Assembly: GCA_017533325.1 (NCBI GenBank)
Contig: JAFXIF010000015.1
Span: 1 to 38,914 of the forward strand
DNA length: 38,914 bases
Direction of reading: 5' to 3'
From: Alphaproteobacteria bacterium
Lineage (GTDB): Bacteria; Pseudomonadota; Alphaproteobacteria; CAAHEQ01; UBA3637
Both the position numbers and the translations under genes were made by a program. A model generated the notes under the pieces. The model did not search any database. It saw nothing but the letters and a program-made list of their open reading frames with translations, and was not told where the DNA came from. Within the stretch, counting starts at the first letter, position 1, and each line of letters starts with the position of its first letter. Shown here piece by piece: positions 26,658-34,813 of this stretch.

Positions 26658-29057
26658 CTAATATAATCCACCCATTTCAGGCATGGATTCGTCTTTTTCT
26701 TCAATCATTTCTTGTCCACCGATAACATTATTACTCGGCATATCCGCATCCGTTGTTTTAAATGCTTCCGTTATCACAGCGCCTGATTGTTGGGGCTTAC
26801 CCGTTGTCGGATTAACCTTAACAAGACGAACGCCTTTTGGAATTCTAAACGGAATATCGGGTTTGTCTTTCAAGGCTTCGCTCATAAAGTCCCTAAAAAT
26901 CGGACCGGCCACAACACCCCCCGTATCATTTGCACCCAATGTTTGCGGATTATCAAATCCGACCCAAACACCGGCCACCAAATCCGGCGAAAATCCGATA
27001 AACCATGCGTCAAAACTATCATTACTGGTTCCACTCTTGGCCCCCAATGTTCGGCGCACCGCTTTGGCAACGCGTCCGGTTCCTCGTTCAACAACACCGG
27101 TTAAAATATGAACCATTTGATAAGCACTAACCGGATCTTGAATCTGTTCTTTAGCATCAATGATTTCCGGCTTCTCCATAGGGCTTGCCAATTCACCGAC
27201 ACAATTTGGACAAGGTCTCATGTCATGCTTATAAATGGTGTTTCCATCTCTATCTTGAATTCGGTCAATTAAATTCGGTGTGATTTTTTTACCACCGTTC
27301 ACGAGCGCCCCATAAGCCGTTGTTAACTTCATCAATGTTGTTTCATGAGCGCCAAGGGCTGAAGATAAAACTTCTTGCAAATGGTCTGTAATACCGAATT
27401 TTCTTGCATAATCAGCAACTTTTTTCATCCCGATTGCTTGCGCTAACCGAATGGTCATCAAGTTTCTTGATTTTTCAAGCCCCACCCGAAGCGTTGTCGG
27501 CCCATAGAATTTTTTACTGTAATTTTTCGGTTTCCATACACTTCCATCCGGCAATCTCATCACAATCGGCGCATCTAAAATCAAAGTTGACGGCGTGTAT
27601 CCGGCATCAAGAGCTGCCAAATAAACAAACGGTTTAAAAGAAGACCCCGGCTGGCGTTTAGCTTGAATACCGCGATTAAATTGGTTGCGATAAAATGAAA
27701 ACCCGCCGACCATTGCCAAAACACGCCCCGTATGCGGATCCAAAGCAATCAATGCGCCTTCTGCTTGAGGAAGCTGTTGCAAATAATAGGTTCCTTCTTT
27801 TTCATTTTTTAAGCTGACAAAAACAACATCTCCTTTTGCAAGAACATCACTTACTTTTTGAACGGCCTCTAAAGAAATTTTTGCATTTGCTAAAGCTTTT
27901 CTTGCCCATTTTAAGGTTGAAACCAAAATTTTTCCACTTTTGCCGTTTGATAAATAAATTTCAGCTTCTTTTTCTTTGACATTTGTGACAACTGCATAAA
28001 GCCACCCTTCCGGCACATAGGCAGGAATTTCTTTTTTTTGAAATTCCTCTTTAAAATCAGGCAACGAAACATCAATTTTTTCTTTAGCCCCACGCCAACC
28101 ATGTCTTTTATCATAATTCAGCAAGCCTTCTTGCAACGCCTTAACAGCCGCCGCTTGCAATTTCGGGTCCAAACTTGTGCGAATAAACAAACCACCGTTA
28201 TACATGGCATCTTCGCCATATTTATCAACAATAAAACGGCGCACTTCTTCAGCATAATAACCGCTGATGCGCAAAGCATTTTTTGGTCTTTGAACAACAG
28301 TTAAATCTTCTTCTTGTGCTAGAGCACCTTCTTCAGCGGTAATATAACCGTCATCCACCATTCGGGAAATAACCCAATTTCGTCTGGCAATCGCTTGTTC
28401 TTTTTTACTGACCGGATTATAATTATTCGGCGCTTTCGGTAAAGCCGCTAAATAGGCCACTTGCGCAATAGTCAAATCTTTTAAATTTTTATCAAAATAA
28501 TTAAGCGCAGCACTAGCAACACCATAAGAGCCCTGCCCTAAATAAATTTCGTTTAAATAAAGTTCCAAAATATGGTCTTTTGTGTATGTTTTTTCAATTT
28601 TTCGAGCCAATAAAGCTTCTTTAATTTTTCTTTCAATAGATTGTTCCGATGTGAGCAAAAAGTTTTTGGCAACTTGTTGTGTAATCGTTGAAGCCCCCAT
28701 TGGCCGGCGACCTGTTCCGATATTTTTAATATTAATAATCATCGCACGAGCAAGCCCCATAAAATCGATGCCTCCATGTTCATAAAAATTCTTATCTTCA
28801 GCCGCCATAAAAGCACTGATAACCAACGGAGGAATACTTTCAATCGGAACAAATGAGCGTTTTTCATTGGCATATTCAGCCATCAAGGAACCGTCATTTG
28901 CATAAAGTCTTGATGTAACAAGCGGGCGATAATCTGCTAATTGTTTATAATCCGGCAACCCCACCGAAAAATGAATCATCACGGCAAAACCGATAATAAA
29001 AACAATAAAACAGCAGAAAAAACCCAAACTGACCAACATTGAAAGAAATCTCATCAT
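26658..29057 (-). CDS. mrcA: Penicillin-binding protein 1A (bifunctional glycosyltransferase/transpeptidase)
   Basis: This 799-residue class A PBP polymerises and crosslinks peptidoglycan. After an N-terminal membrane helix (residues 8-30), the GT51 domain has AAEDKNFYEHGGID (catalytic E87), GASTITQQVAKN, RKIKEALLA and LYLNEIYLGQGSYGV. The transpeptidase domain has the SxxK motif in GSSFKPFVY, SxN in KSRNLMT, and KSGT in GAKSGTSNDSFDAWF. The length matches alphaproteobacterial PBP1A. It heads the six-gene minus-strand operon; PBP1A followed by prfB is a familiar alphaproteobacterial order. Confidence 0.96.
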   Translation of the reverse strand: MMRFLSMLVSLGFFCCFIVFIIGFAVMIHFSVGLPDYKQLADYRPLVTSRLYANDGSLMAEYANEKRSFVPIESIPPLVISAFMAAEDKNFYEHGGIDFMGLARAMIINIKNIGTGRRPMGASTITQQVAKNFLLTSEQSIERKIKEALLARKIEKTYTKDHILELYLNEIYLGQGSYGVASAALNYFDKNLKDLTIAQVAYLAALPKAPNNYNPVSKKEQAIARRNWVISRMVDDGYITAEEGALAQEEDLTVVQRPKNALRISGYYAEEVRRFIVDKYGEDAMYNGGLFIRTSLDPKLQAAAVKALQEGLLNYDKRHGWRGAKEKIDVSLPDFKEEFQKKEIPAYVPEGWLYAVVTNVKEKEAEIYLSNGKSGKILVSTLKWARKALANAKISLEAVQKVSDVLAKGDVVFVSLKNEKEGTYYLQQLPQAEGALIALDPHTGRVLAMVGGFSFYRNQFNRGIQAKRQPGSSFKPFVYLAALDAGYTPSTLILDAPIVMRLPDGSVWKPKNYSKKFYGPTTLRVGLEKSRNLMTIRLAQAIGMKKVADYARKFGITDHLQEVLSSALGAHETTLMKLTTAYGALVNGGKKITPNLIDRIQDRDGNTIYKHDMRPCPNCVGELASPMEKPEIIDAKEQIQDPVSAYQMVHILTGVVERGTGRVAKAVRRTLGAKSGTSNDSFDAWFIGFSPDLVAGVWVGFDNPQTLGANDTGGVVAGPIFRDFMSEALKDKPDIPFRIPKGVRLVKVNPTTGKPQQSGAVITEAFKTTDADMPSNNVIGGQEMIEEKDESMPEMGGLY

Positions 29058-29221
29058 GCTCTATCCTTTTTTATTATCTTTATGCACAAAAATTTTAAGC
29101 TATTTTATAACAGCTTATTTTACGCGAATAAAAATTTTTTTTCAAGAATAAAATCAATGGATTTATTTAAAAATCACCAAAAAAGAAAACCTAAAAAAAA
29201 CACTTAATTTTTAAGCCAAAT

Positions 29222-30412
29222 TTACACTTTCCATTTCTTTAAAATAAAGGCGGATGGAAGGAATAAAATTAAAAAGATAAGAAGGTTTACGCTCAAAGGA
29301 TTTCCATCCAAAATAAACTTGGATAAAATCAAGCAAACAGCTGTCAGTAAGCGCCCCGTCATTGAATTAACAGAAGCTGATAACGCCCTGTTTTTTGATG
29401 TTGAAATTTCATGAATTCTGGCAATGGCACTGATCAGCCAGGTCACTTGCAATGAAATCATCAAACAAACAAAAACAAGCAAAAAAAGTGTTAGAACAAG
29501 CGGTGTATTTTCACCGATAAACATCATAGCAAAAAAGCTTAAAATAAAACCAAAATAAACAATCCAACCTAATTTAACCAAATTGAATTTTTTTAATATT
29601 TTATGCGCAAAAAAACTTCCGCTTGCTCTGGCCATATGATTTAAAAAGAAAACAACACCAAACAATGTGACCGGAACCATCGCCACTTTCATCACAGGTT
29701 GCATACTCCACATAAAAATTTGATAGGTTGCTGTTAAAAAAGCGGAAAAAACAATTAAATTTATAAACTCTCTTTTTCTAAACGCCCGTCTAACCTCAGC
29801 ATAAATCGAAATATATTTTTGGCGCATTGTTACCAAATTTTTATTTGGCTTTACATCAATATCCGGAATAAAAAAGAGCAATAATGTTGAGATACTTGTA
29901 AAAATAATCGTCAACAAAATAATCATTTTTGCACCCAAATGACCATAAATATAAGCACCGGTCAATGATGAAATGCTTGTTCCGATTGAAATCCAAAAAT
30001 AAAGCCTGCCATATCGCTTTAACATGGCCACGGTTTTATTTTTTGTTTTTAACAATTCATAGATATAGGAGTCCCCTGTTCCAACGAAAGAAACAATCAC
30101 AAAAGCATACAAAATTTCGCCAAGGAAAATAATCGGTTTTGTCGGGAAAAAATAAAGAAGCAAAAACCTTAAAACCAACACCAAATTTGAAAGAATCAAT
30201 ATCTTTTTTTTGCTCACACGATCCGCAACATATCCCATGGGGACATCAAGCAATAAACAAGTTAAAGAACTTAATCCCTGAATGAGAAAGAAGTCAGCCA
30301 AAGTAATACCGCATGAGGTATAAAACAAATACAATACCGGCAATAAAAACAAATGACTTTTCAAAAAAACGGACAGGTTTAACAGTCCGAGAACAGATGT
30401 GATTTGTCGCAT
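29222..30412 (-). CDS. Major facilitator superfamily transporter
   Basis: The protein of about 396 residues has 11-12 hydrophobic segments and the MFS loop motif DVPMGYVADRVSKKK between helices 2 and 3, matching the G-x-x-x-D-R-x-x-x-R/K signature. The start at MRQITSV follows GGGGAG by five bases. A longer frame upstream lacks a ribosome site. The substrate is unknown; the family includes drug and metabolite exporters. It is divergent from the traX-like gene. Confidence 0.85.
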   Translation of the reverse strand: MRQITSVLGLLNLSVFLKSHLFLLPVLYLFYTSCGITLADFFLIQGLSSLTCLLLDVPMGYVADRVSKKKILILSNLVLVLRFLLLYFFPTKPIIFLGEILYAFVIVSFVGTGDSYIYELLKTKNKTVAMLKRYGRLYFWISIGTSISSLTGAYIYGHLGAKMIILLTIIFTSISTLLLFFIPDIDVKPNKNLVTMRQKYISIYAEVRRAFRKREFINLIVFSAFLTATYQIFMWSMQPVMKVAMVPVTLFGVVFFLNHMARASGSFFAHKILKKFNLVKLGWIVYFGFILSFFAMMFIGENTPLVLTLFLLVFVCLMISLQVTWLISAIARIHEISTSKNRALSASVNSMTGRLLTAVCLILSKFILDGNPLSVNLLIFLILFLPSAFILKKWKV

Positions 30413-30480
30413 GAGAGCTCCCCTTTTTTTTAGCATCATATAAAATGTTTTCCAATCATTCAACAAAAAAATTAAAATTC

Positions 30481-30509
30481 TTGCAGATAAAAATTAAATT
30501 TGATATTGT
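30481..30509 (+). promoter_or_regulatory. Possible promoter of the TraX-like gene
   Basis: TTGCAG (30481-30486), a 17-base spacer and TATTGT (30504-30509) lie just ahead of the ATG at 30516. The expected start of transcription falls at or next to the ATG, and there is no Shine-Dalgarno site, so translation may be leaderless. The box match is modest. Confidence 0.35.
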
Positions 30510-30515
30510 TGAGAC

Positions 30516-31253
30516 ATGTTAAATATAAAAAAAATCGCTACACATAGCTTAAATTTTGATATTTTAAAAATTGTGGCACTTATAACCATGGTTATAGACC
30601 ACATCGGATACACCTTACTTCCCTATAATATGGATTTAAGGATTATCGGACGAACCACTTTTCCGATTTTTGCTTTTTTACTCAGCTATCATCTTGCCAA
30701 ACAAAGCATTTTTAAAAAATATATCCCAAGATTATTTTTCTTTGCCGTGCTTTCAACATTGGTTATTGCACCTTTTGATTTAAAATTTAACGGATATTTT
30801 AAACTGAATATTTTTTGGTCATTTTTAATTGCGGTTCTTTCTTTATTTATTTTTGACAAGATATCAAAAGAAAAAACGGATAAAAGATTAAAACTATTTA
30901 TAACAGCCTTATGCTTTTCTTTTTTCGGCGCTCTTTCTTATTTATGCGATTATAAATTAACGGGATTTATTTTAATTCTCTCTCTTTACTTTTATTTTAA
31001 AACAAATAACAAGATTTTTTTTGCAACAGCTTTAATTGATTCTGCACTTATAAACAGTGACGACCTTTTCGTTGCCCCTCAAATTGTTGTTCCGTTTGTC
31101 GTTGTGACTGTTCTAACAACTTTTTATTTATTGCATCAATCAAAATATATTCAAAAAAAGCAAACCAGATTTTTAAAACCATGGTGGATTTTTTACTTTT
31201 TTTATCCGGTGCATTTTTTGATTCTTTATCTTATCAAAACTTATTACTTTTAA
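30516..31253 (+). CDS. TraX-family membrane protein
   Basis: The 245-residue polytopic membrane protein opens with the TraX signature: LKIVALITMVIDHIGY, then RIIGRTTFPIFAFLLSYHLA. The F-plasmid TraX protein N-acetylates pilin, and chromosomal homologues are thought to be acyltransferase-like membrane proteins of unknown substrate. There are about eight hydrophobic helices. No conjugation genes are nearby, so this is probably a chromosomal housekeeping or envelope-modifying member. Its 3' end overlaps the convergent next gene by four bases. Confidence 0.82.
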   Translation: MLNIKKIATHSLNFDILKIVALITMVIDHIGYTLLPYNMDLRIIGRTTFPIFAFLLSYHLAKQSIFKKYIPRLFFFAVLSTLVIAPFDLKFNGYFKLNIFWSFLIAVLSLFIFDKISKEKTDKRLKLFITALCFSFFGALSYLCDYKLTGFILILSLYFYFKTNNKIFFATALIDSALINSDDLFVAPQIVVPFVVVTVLTTFYLLHQSKYIQKKQTRFLKPWWIFYFFYPVHFLILYLIKTYYF

Positions 31254-31921
31254 GAGTCTTTATTAACCTTTGACATTGAAAAACGACCATGATTTCTTAG
31301 GGCTTCTTTTTTACCGTTTTCAATCCAAACAAGAATATTCTCAATGATATATTCTATATTCAAAGAAATAATTTTTTTATGCTTTCCTTTTTTATCAACA
31401 AAAGAATTAAGATTTTTGATTAAAAATGTTATTTCTTTTACAATATTTAATAAAGAAGAAATTTGTTTTTCCGTCAAAATTTCAAAAGTTGAAGGTTTAT
31501 GAATAATATTTGTCAACTCTGTTTTAATGTCACGTAAAACCTGTTCATCAATCGGTTTTATCTGTAATTTTTGATAAATTTCACTGTTTTCAAGTTCTAA
31601 AAAATCATCTAACTCCGATAAAGTTTCAGGCTTCTTCATTTGAAGCAAATCGCAAATAAAATCAATCAATAACGTTAATTGATTATTAATATCAACGCTC
31701 ACACTTTCAAACAACGTATTATGCAATTTTCTGGAAGTTATTTTATTAATCACATCATAAAAAATAAAAACAAGAGGAATACTGACCAAGCCGGAGGCAA
31801 CATTAATCAGCAAATTATTTAATCCCTCATCCGAAATAAATTTATCGGTCAAAAGATATAAGATAATGCCCGATAAAAAAGCAACTAAAAAAGGAAGAAT
31901 TTTCGTAAATAATTTTTTCAT
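31250..31921 (-). CDS. Membrane-anchored protein of unknown function
   Basis: The 223-residue protein has two N-terminal hydrophobic segments (about residues 7-26 and 36-58) and a helical, charged cytoplasmic tail with a possible coiled coil. I recognise no family. It converges with the TraX-like gene and diverges from msrAB. No strong ribosome site precedes the ATG. Confidence 0.65.
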   Translation of the reverse strand: MKKLFTKILPFLVAFLSGIILYLLTDKFISDEGLNNLLINVASGLVSIPLVFIFYDVINKITSRKLHNTLFESVSVDINNQLTLLIDFICDLLQMKKPETLSELDDFLELENSEIYQKLQIKPIDEQVLRDIKTELTNIIHKPSTFEILTEKQISSLLNIVKEITFLIKNLNSFVDKKGKHKKIISLNIEYIIENILVWIENGKKEALRNHGRFSMSKVNKDS

Positions 31922-32007
31922 ATATATTTTATAAGGTTATTTTATATTTTTTCAAGAATACTTTTTGCTCCTCTTGAAAAAGCATTTTTTATTTTTATAT
32001 CTTTGGC

Positions 32008-32862
32008 ATGACTGAAAAAATTACATTTGCTGCCGGTTGTTTTTGGACTATTCAATATATTTTTGAAAAAGAAGATGGCGTTCTTTTCACTCAATCAGGT
32101 TACACGGGCGGATATACTTTTTGCCCCACATATCAAGAGGTCTGCACTTCCAAAACCGGTCATGTTGAAGCTGTTCAAATTACTTATGACAATAAAAAAA
32201 TTTCCTTTGACAGTCTTTTAACCCTTTTTTTTAAAATTCATAATCCAACATCTTTTTTAAAACAAGGTGATGATATCGGACCTCAATATCGTTCCGTTAT
32301 TTTTTATCACACCAAGGCTCAAAAAGAAAAATCCATTCAAAAAATAAAAGAACTTGAAAAAGAAAAAAAATATAAAATTGTAACCGATATTGTGAAAGCG
32401 CCCATTTTTTATCCGGCCGAAGAATACCAGCAACACTATCTTATTAAAAATAATTTATTACCCATTCGAATAAAACATTCAGAAACAGAATGGAAAAAAC
32501 TGCTCACATCAGAAGAATTTTTTGTTTTAAGAAAAAAAGGAACTGAAACGCCTCATACCGGCATTTACACTTCTTTTTTTGAAAAAGGCGTTTATCGATG
32601 CAAGGCCTGTGGGGAAAAACTTTTTTTAAGCTCTGCAAAAATAAAATGCGCCTGTGGGTGGCCCTCTTTTGATACGGCAATAAAGGATAGCACATTCATC
32701 AAAAAAGATTTTTCTTTCTTTATGATCAGAGATGAAGTTCTATGTAACAGATGTTTATCTCACCTTGGCCACCGATTTTTTTCAATAAATTCAAAAACAA
32801 AACAAAGATATTGCATCAACTCCATTGCTCTTGATTTTGAACCGAATATAGCATCATTTTGA
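32008..32862 (+). CDS. msrAB: Fused methionine sulfoxide reductase A/B
   Basis: The 284-residue fusion repairs both S- and R-methionine sulfoxide. The MsrA part (about 1-155) has the catalytic Cys in FAAGCFWTIQY (C11) and GYTGGYTFCPTYQEVCTSKTGH. The MsrB part (about 165-284) has TPHTGIYTSFFEKGVYRCKACG, ACGWPSF, a zinc-binding CNRC, HLGHRFF, and the catalytic Cys in RYCINSIALDF. No signal peptide is seen, so it acts in the cytoplasm. There is no Shine-Dalgarno site before the ATG, and a TTGAAA / TATCTT promoter-like pair ends close to it, so leaderless translation is possible. Confidence 0.95.
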   Translation: MTEKITFAAGCFWTIQYIFEKEDGVLFTQSGYTGGYTFCPTYQEVCTSKTGHVEAVQITYDNKKISFDSLLTLFFKIHNPTSFLKQGDDIGPQYRSVIFYHTKAQKEKSIQKIKELEKEKKYKIVTDIVKAPIFYPAEEYQQHYLIKNNLLPIRIKHSETEWKKLLTSEEFFVLRKKGTETPHTGIYTSFFEKGVYRCKACGEKLFLSSAKIKCACGWPSFDTAIKDSTFIKKDFSFFMIRDEVLCNRCLSHLGHRFFSINSKTKQRYCINSIALDFEPNIASF

Positions 32863-32914
32863 CTCGTTGAAAAGTTATCTGTCAATCAAATCAGTTGTTT
32901 TCACTCAACAAAAA

Positions 32915-32945
32915 ACCGCCTGTCAAAAAAACAAGCGGCTTTTCC
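32915..32945 (-). terminator. Terminator of the rpsF-rpsR-rplI operon
   Basis: On the minus strand a stem GCCGCTTG / CAGGCGGT closes around a T-rich loop and runs into TTTTTT. One mismatch is present. It lies just after the rplI stop at 32961. Confidence 0.75.
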
Positions 32946-32960
32946 TTAATCCAATAAAGA

Positions 32961-33497
32961 TTAGGCAGAAACTGTTTCTGTTGCTATTTCTTGTTCAGCA
33001 GCAGCTTTTGCTTCAACTTCTGCTTTTTTCTTGAAAGAACGTTTTGCATCATCTTCAGAACGAGCAATGTTTACACGAACTGTTTGAGATACATCCGGAT
33101 GCAAGGACAAACGAACATCAAAAATACCAAGATTTTTGAACGGTTGGCCCATCACGATTTGTTGTCTTTCAACTTTAAAGCCGGCTTCATGAATAGCTTC
33201 ACAAATGTCGCGCATTGTAACAGAACCATATAATTGACCTGTTTCAGCAGCTTGACGAATGATAACAACTGAAAGATTTTTCATTTTTTCAGCCAAAGCT
33301 TCAGCTTCTGTTTTTAATTTCAAGTTATAAGCTTCATATTCTTTGCGTTTTGCTTCGAAAAGAGCCAAGTTGTCTTTAGTCTTACGCAATGCTTTCTTTT
33401 GCGGGAGCAAATAGTTGCGGGCATAACCGTTCTTAACATTGACGATGTCACCCATTTGACCAAGACGTTCAATTTTTTCTAAAAGAATAATTTCCAT
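32961..33497 (-). CDS. rplI: 50S ribosomal protein L9
   Basis: The 178-residue protein starts MEIILLEKIERLGQMGDIVN, the standard L9 N-domain, with KNGYARNYLLPQKKALRKT in the rRNA-binding part. A long helix links to the C-domain (FDVRLSLHPDVSQTVRVNIAR). It is longer than E. coli L9 (149) because of an Ala/Glu/Lys-rich tail, as in other alphaproteobacteria. An AAGGAG site precedes the start. It is the last gene of the S6-S18-L9 operon. Confidence 0.97.
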   Translation of the reverse strand: MEIILLEKIERLGQMGDIVNVKNGYARNYLLPQKKALRKTKDNLALFEAKRKEYEAYNLKLKTEAEALAEKMKNLSVVIIRQAAETGQLYGSVTMRDICEAIHEAGFKVERQQIVMGQPFKNLGIFDVRLSLHPDVSQTVRVNIARSEDDAKRSFKKKAEVEAKAAAEQEIATETVSA

Positions 33498-33508
33498 CTT
33501 TATTCTCC

Positions 33509-33742
33509 TTATTCTGAAACGAATGGTAATAAAGCCAAGAAACGGGCGCGTTTAATTGCTTTTGACAATTCGCGTTGGTGTTTAGCACATGTTGCAGAAA
33601 CACGAGCCGGAACAACTTTACCACGTTCTGAAATATGGCGGCTTAATTGTTTGATGTCTTTATAGTCAATTTTAGGTGCATTTTCACCACAGAACGGACA
33701 AGACTTTTTATGATGGAAGAAAGAACCTTTGATATCAGCCAT
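33509..33742 (-). CDS. rpsR: 30S ribosomal protein S18
   Basis: The 77-residue protein has the S18 core: [50 protein letters not shown]. It binds the S6 partner in the 30S platform. The start overlaps the rpsF stop by one base (TAATG), so translation is coupled. An N-terminal [10 protein letters not shown] segment gives a possible zinc-binding pair of Cys residues. Confidence 0.97.
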   Translation of the reverse strand: MADIKGSFFHHKKSCPFCGENAPKIDYKDIKQLSRHISERGKVVPARVSATCAKHQRELSKAIKRARFLALLPFVSE

Positions 33743-34122
33743 TACATATCTCCTTCTGAAATTTCAACATCGTATTTTTCTTCAGCTTTGAATTTTCTGG
33801 ATTTAGCTTCCATCATAACTGACGGACCTTCTTCCAATTCATCAACTTTGATTGTCAAATAACGAATCAAGTTTTCATCCAAACGCATTAAACGTTCCAT
33901 TTCGATAACAGCGTCAGCCGGAGCATCGATGTTCATTAATGTATAATAACCTTTACGGTTCTTTTGAATTTTATAAGCTAAATTGCGTAAACCCCAATTT
34001 TCGCGTTTTGAAACTTTACCACCCATGGATTCAACAACTGAAGCATATTTGTCTGTCAATTCATTGACTTTTGCCGGCGTTAAATCTTGTCTGGCAATGA
34101 ATACATTATCATAAAAAGGCAT
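33742..34122 (-). CDS. rpsF: 30S ribosomal protein S6
   Basis: The 126-residue protein begins [20 protein letters not shown] and has [27 protein letters not shown], the S6 signature. A charged C-terminal tail ([17 protein letters not shown]) extends past the fold. The start follows AAGGAG. It leads the S6-S18-L9 operon from the promoter at 34246-34274. Confidence 0.97.
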   Translation of the reverse strand: MPFYDNVFIARQDLTPAKVNELTDKYASVVESMGGKVSKRENWGLRNLAYKIQKNRKGYYTLMNIDAPADAVIEMERLMRLDENLIRYLTIKVDELEEGPSVMMEAKSRKFKAEEKYDVEISEGDM

Positions 34123-34240
34123 TTAAATTTCTCCTTTTGGTTTTTCTCGTTTCGGTTAAAACAAATCATTCCACATGAATAACTTGCCTGAAACATAGCC
34201 CCTGTCCGATATTATCAAGAGCAAGGATAATCGGAAAGCT
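34123..34240 (-). promoter_or_regulatory. rpsF leader with a hairpin (possible S6:S18 control element)
   Basis: The leader of about 118 bases starts almost directly with a hairpin: CCGATTATC pairs with GATAATATCGG (a two-base bulge) at 34205-34234, followed by ACAGGGGC. CTTGC in the loop can also pair with GCAAG further down. Many bacteria carry an rpsF leader structure with a CCG motif that binds the S6:S18 complex for feedback control. I infer, but cannot prove, that this is one. Confidence 0.4.
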
Positions 34241-34245
34241 TGAAA

Positions 34246-34274
34246 AATATACAGGAAAAATTTCAAAAAATCAA
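34246..34274 (-). promoter_or_regulatory. Promoter of the rpsF operon
   Basis: On the minus strand TTGATT (34274-34269), a 17-base spacer, and TATATT (34251-34246) form a good sigma-70-like promoter. Transcription would start near 34239, giving a 117-base leader to rpsF. Confidence 0.6.
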
Positions 34275-34313
34275 GTCTTTTTTTTATTTTTGATTATAAA
34301 AGAAGTCTTTTGG

Positions 34314-34802
34314 TCAAATATCTTTCTTTTTTAAATATGGCAACAATTTTTTTACTACCAAATTGGCAATTTCATTTTGTTCTTCTTTTTTATTATATCC
34401 TTGAATCACATTTGAAATAAATGAAAAAATCAAATAAATCCAAAACAACGAAATACCAAGTTCAATCACACCGGAAAACAAAGAAACCATTTTTTCAAGC
34501 GAGTAAATTTTTGCCTCCGCCAACGCCCCGCTTGAAGCCGTTCCGATATACTCCGTAATTTTTTTAACCGATAAAGACAAGGTCTCTTTACTTTTTTCAA
34601 ATTGTTCCCATAATAAAGAAACTTTATCTTTTTCATGCATGACATCAAATTGATTTAAAAGAATATTTTTCACATTCGCTTTAAAATAAAACAACAAAGA
34701 ACTAATCAATAAAAATTTAAAAAGTTCAAACCAAAGAGCTGAGAAAAAACGTTTTATTTTATCTTTAAAAGATTCTTGCTCATCAAACAATTCTTCTTGC
34801 AT
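34314..34802 (-). CDS. Membrane protein of unknown function
   Basis: The 162-residue protein has an acidic N-terminus (MQEELFDEQESF), one hydrophobic segment (about residues 25-45), a helical middle, and a second hydrophobic segment (about 113-135). Its tail is Lys-rich (VVKKLLPYLKKKDI). I recognise no family. The ATG follows GGAG by six bases and lies 11 bases after priA, so it is probably translated from the priA transcript. Confidence 0.65.
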   Translation of the reverse strand: MQEELFDEQESFKDKIKRFFSALWFELFKFLLISSLLFYFKANVKNILLNQFDVMHEKDKVSLLWEQFEKSKETLSLSVKKITEYIGTASSGALAEAKIYSLEKMVSLFSGVIELGISLFWIYLIFSFISNVIQGYNKKEEQNEIANLVVKKLLPYLKKKDI

Positions 34803-34813
34803 AAAAAACTCCG

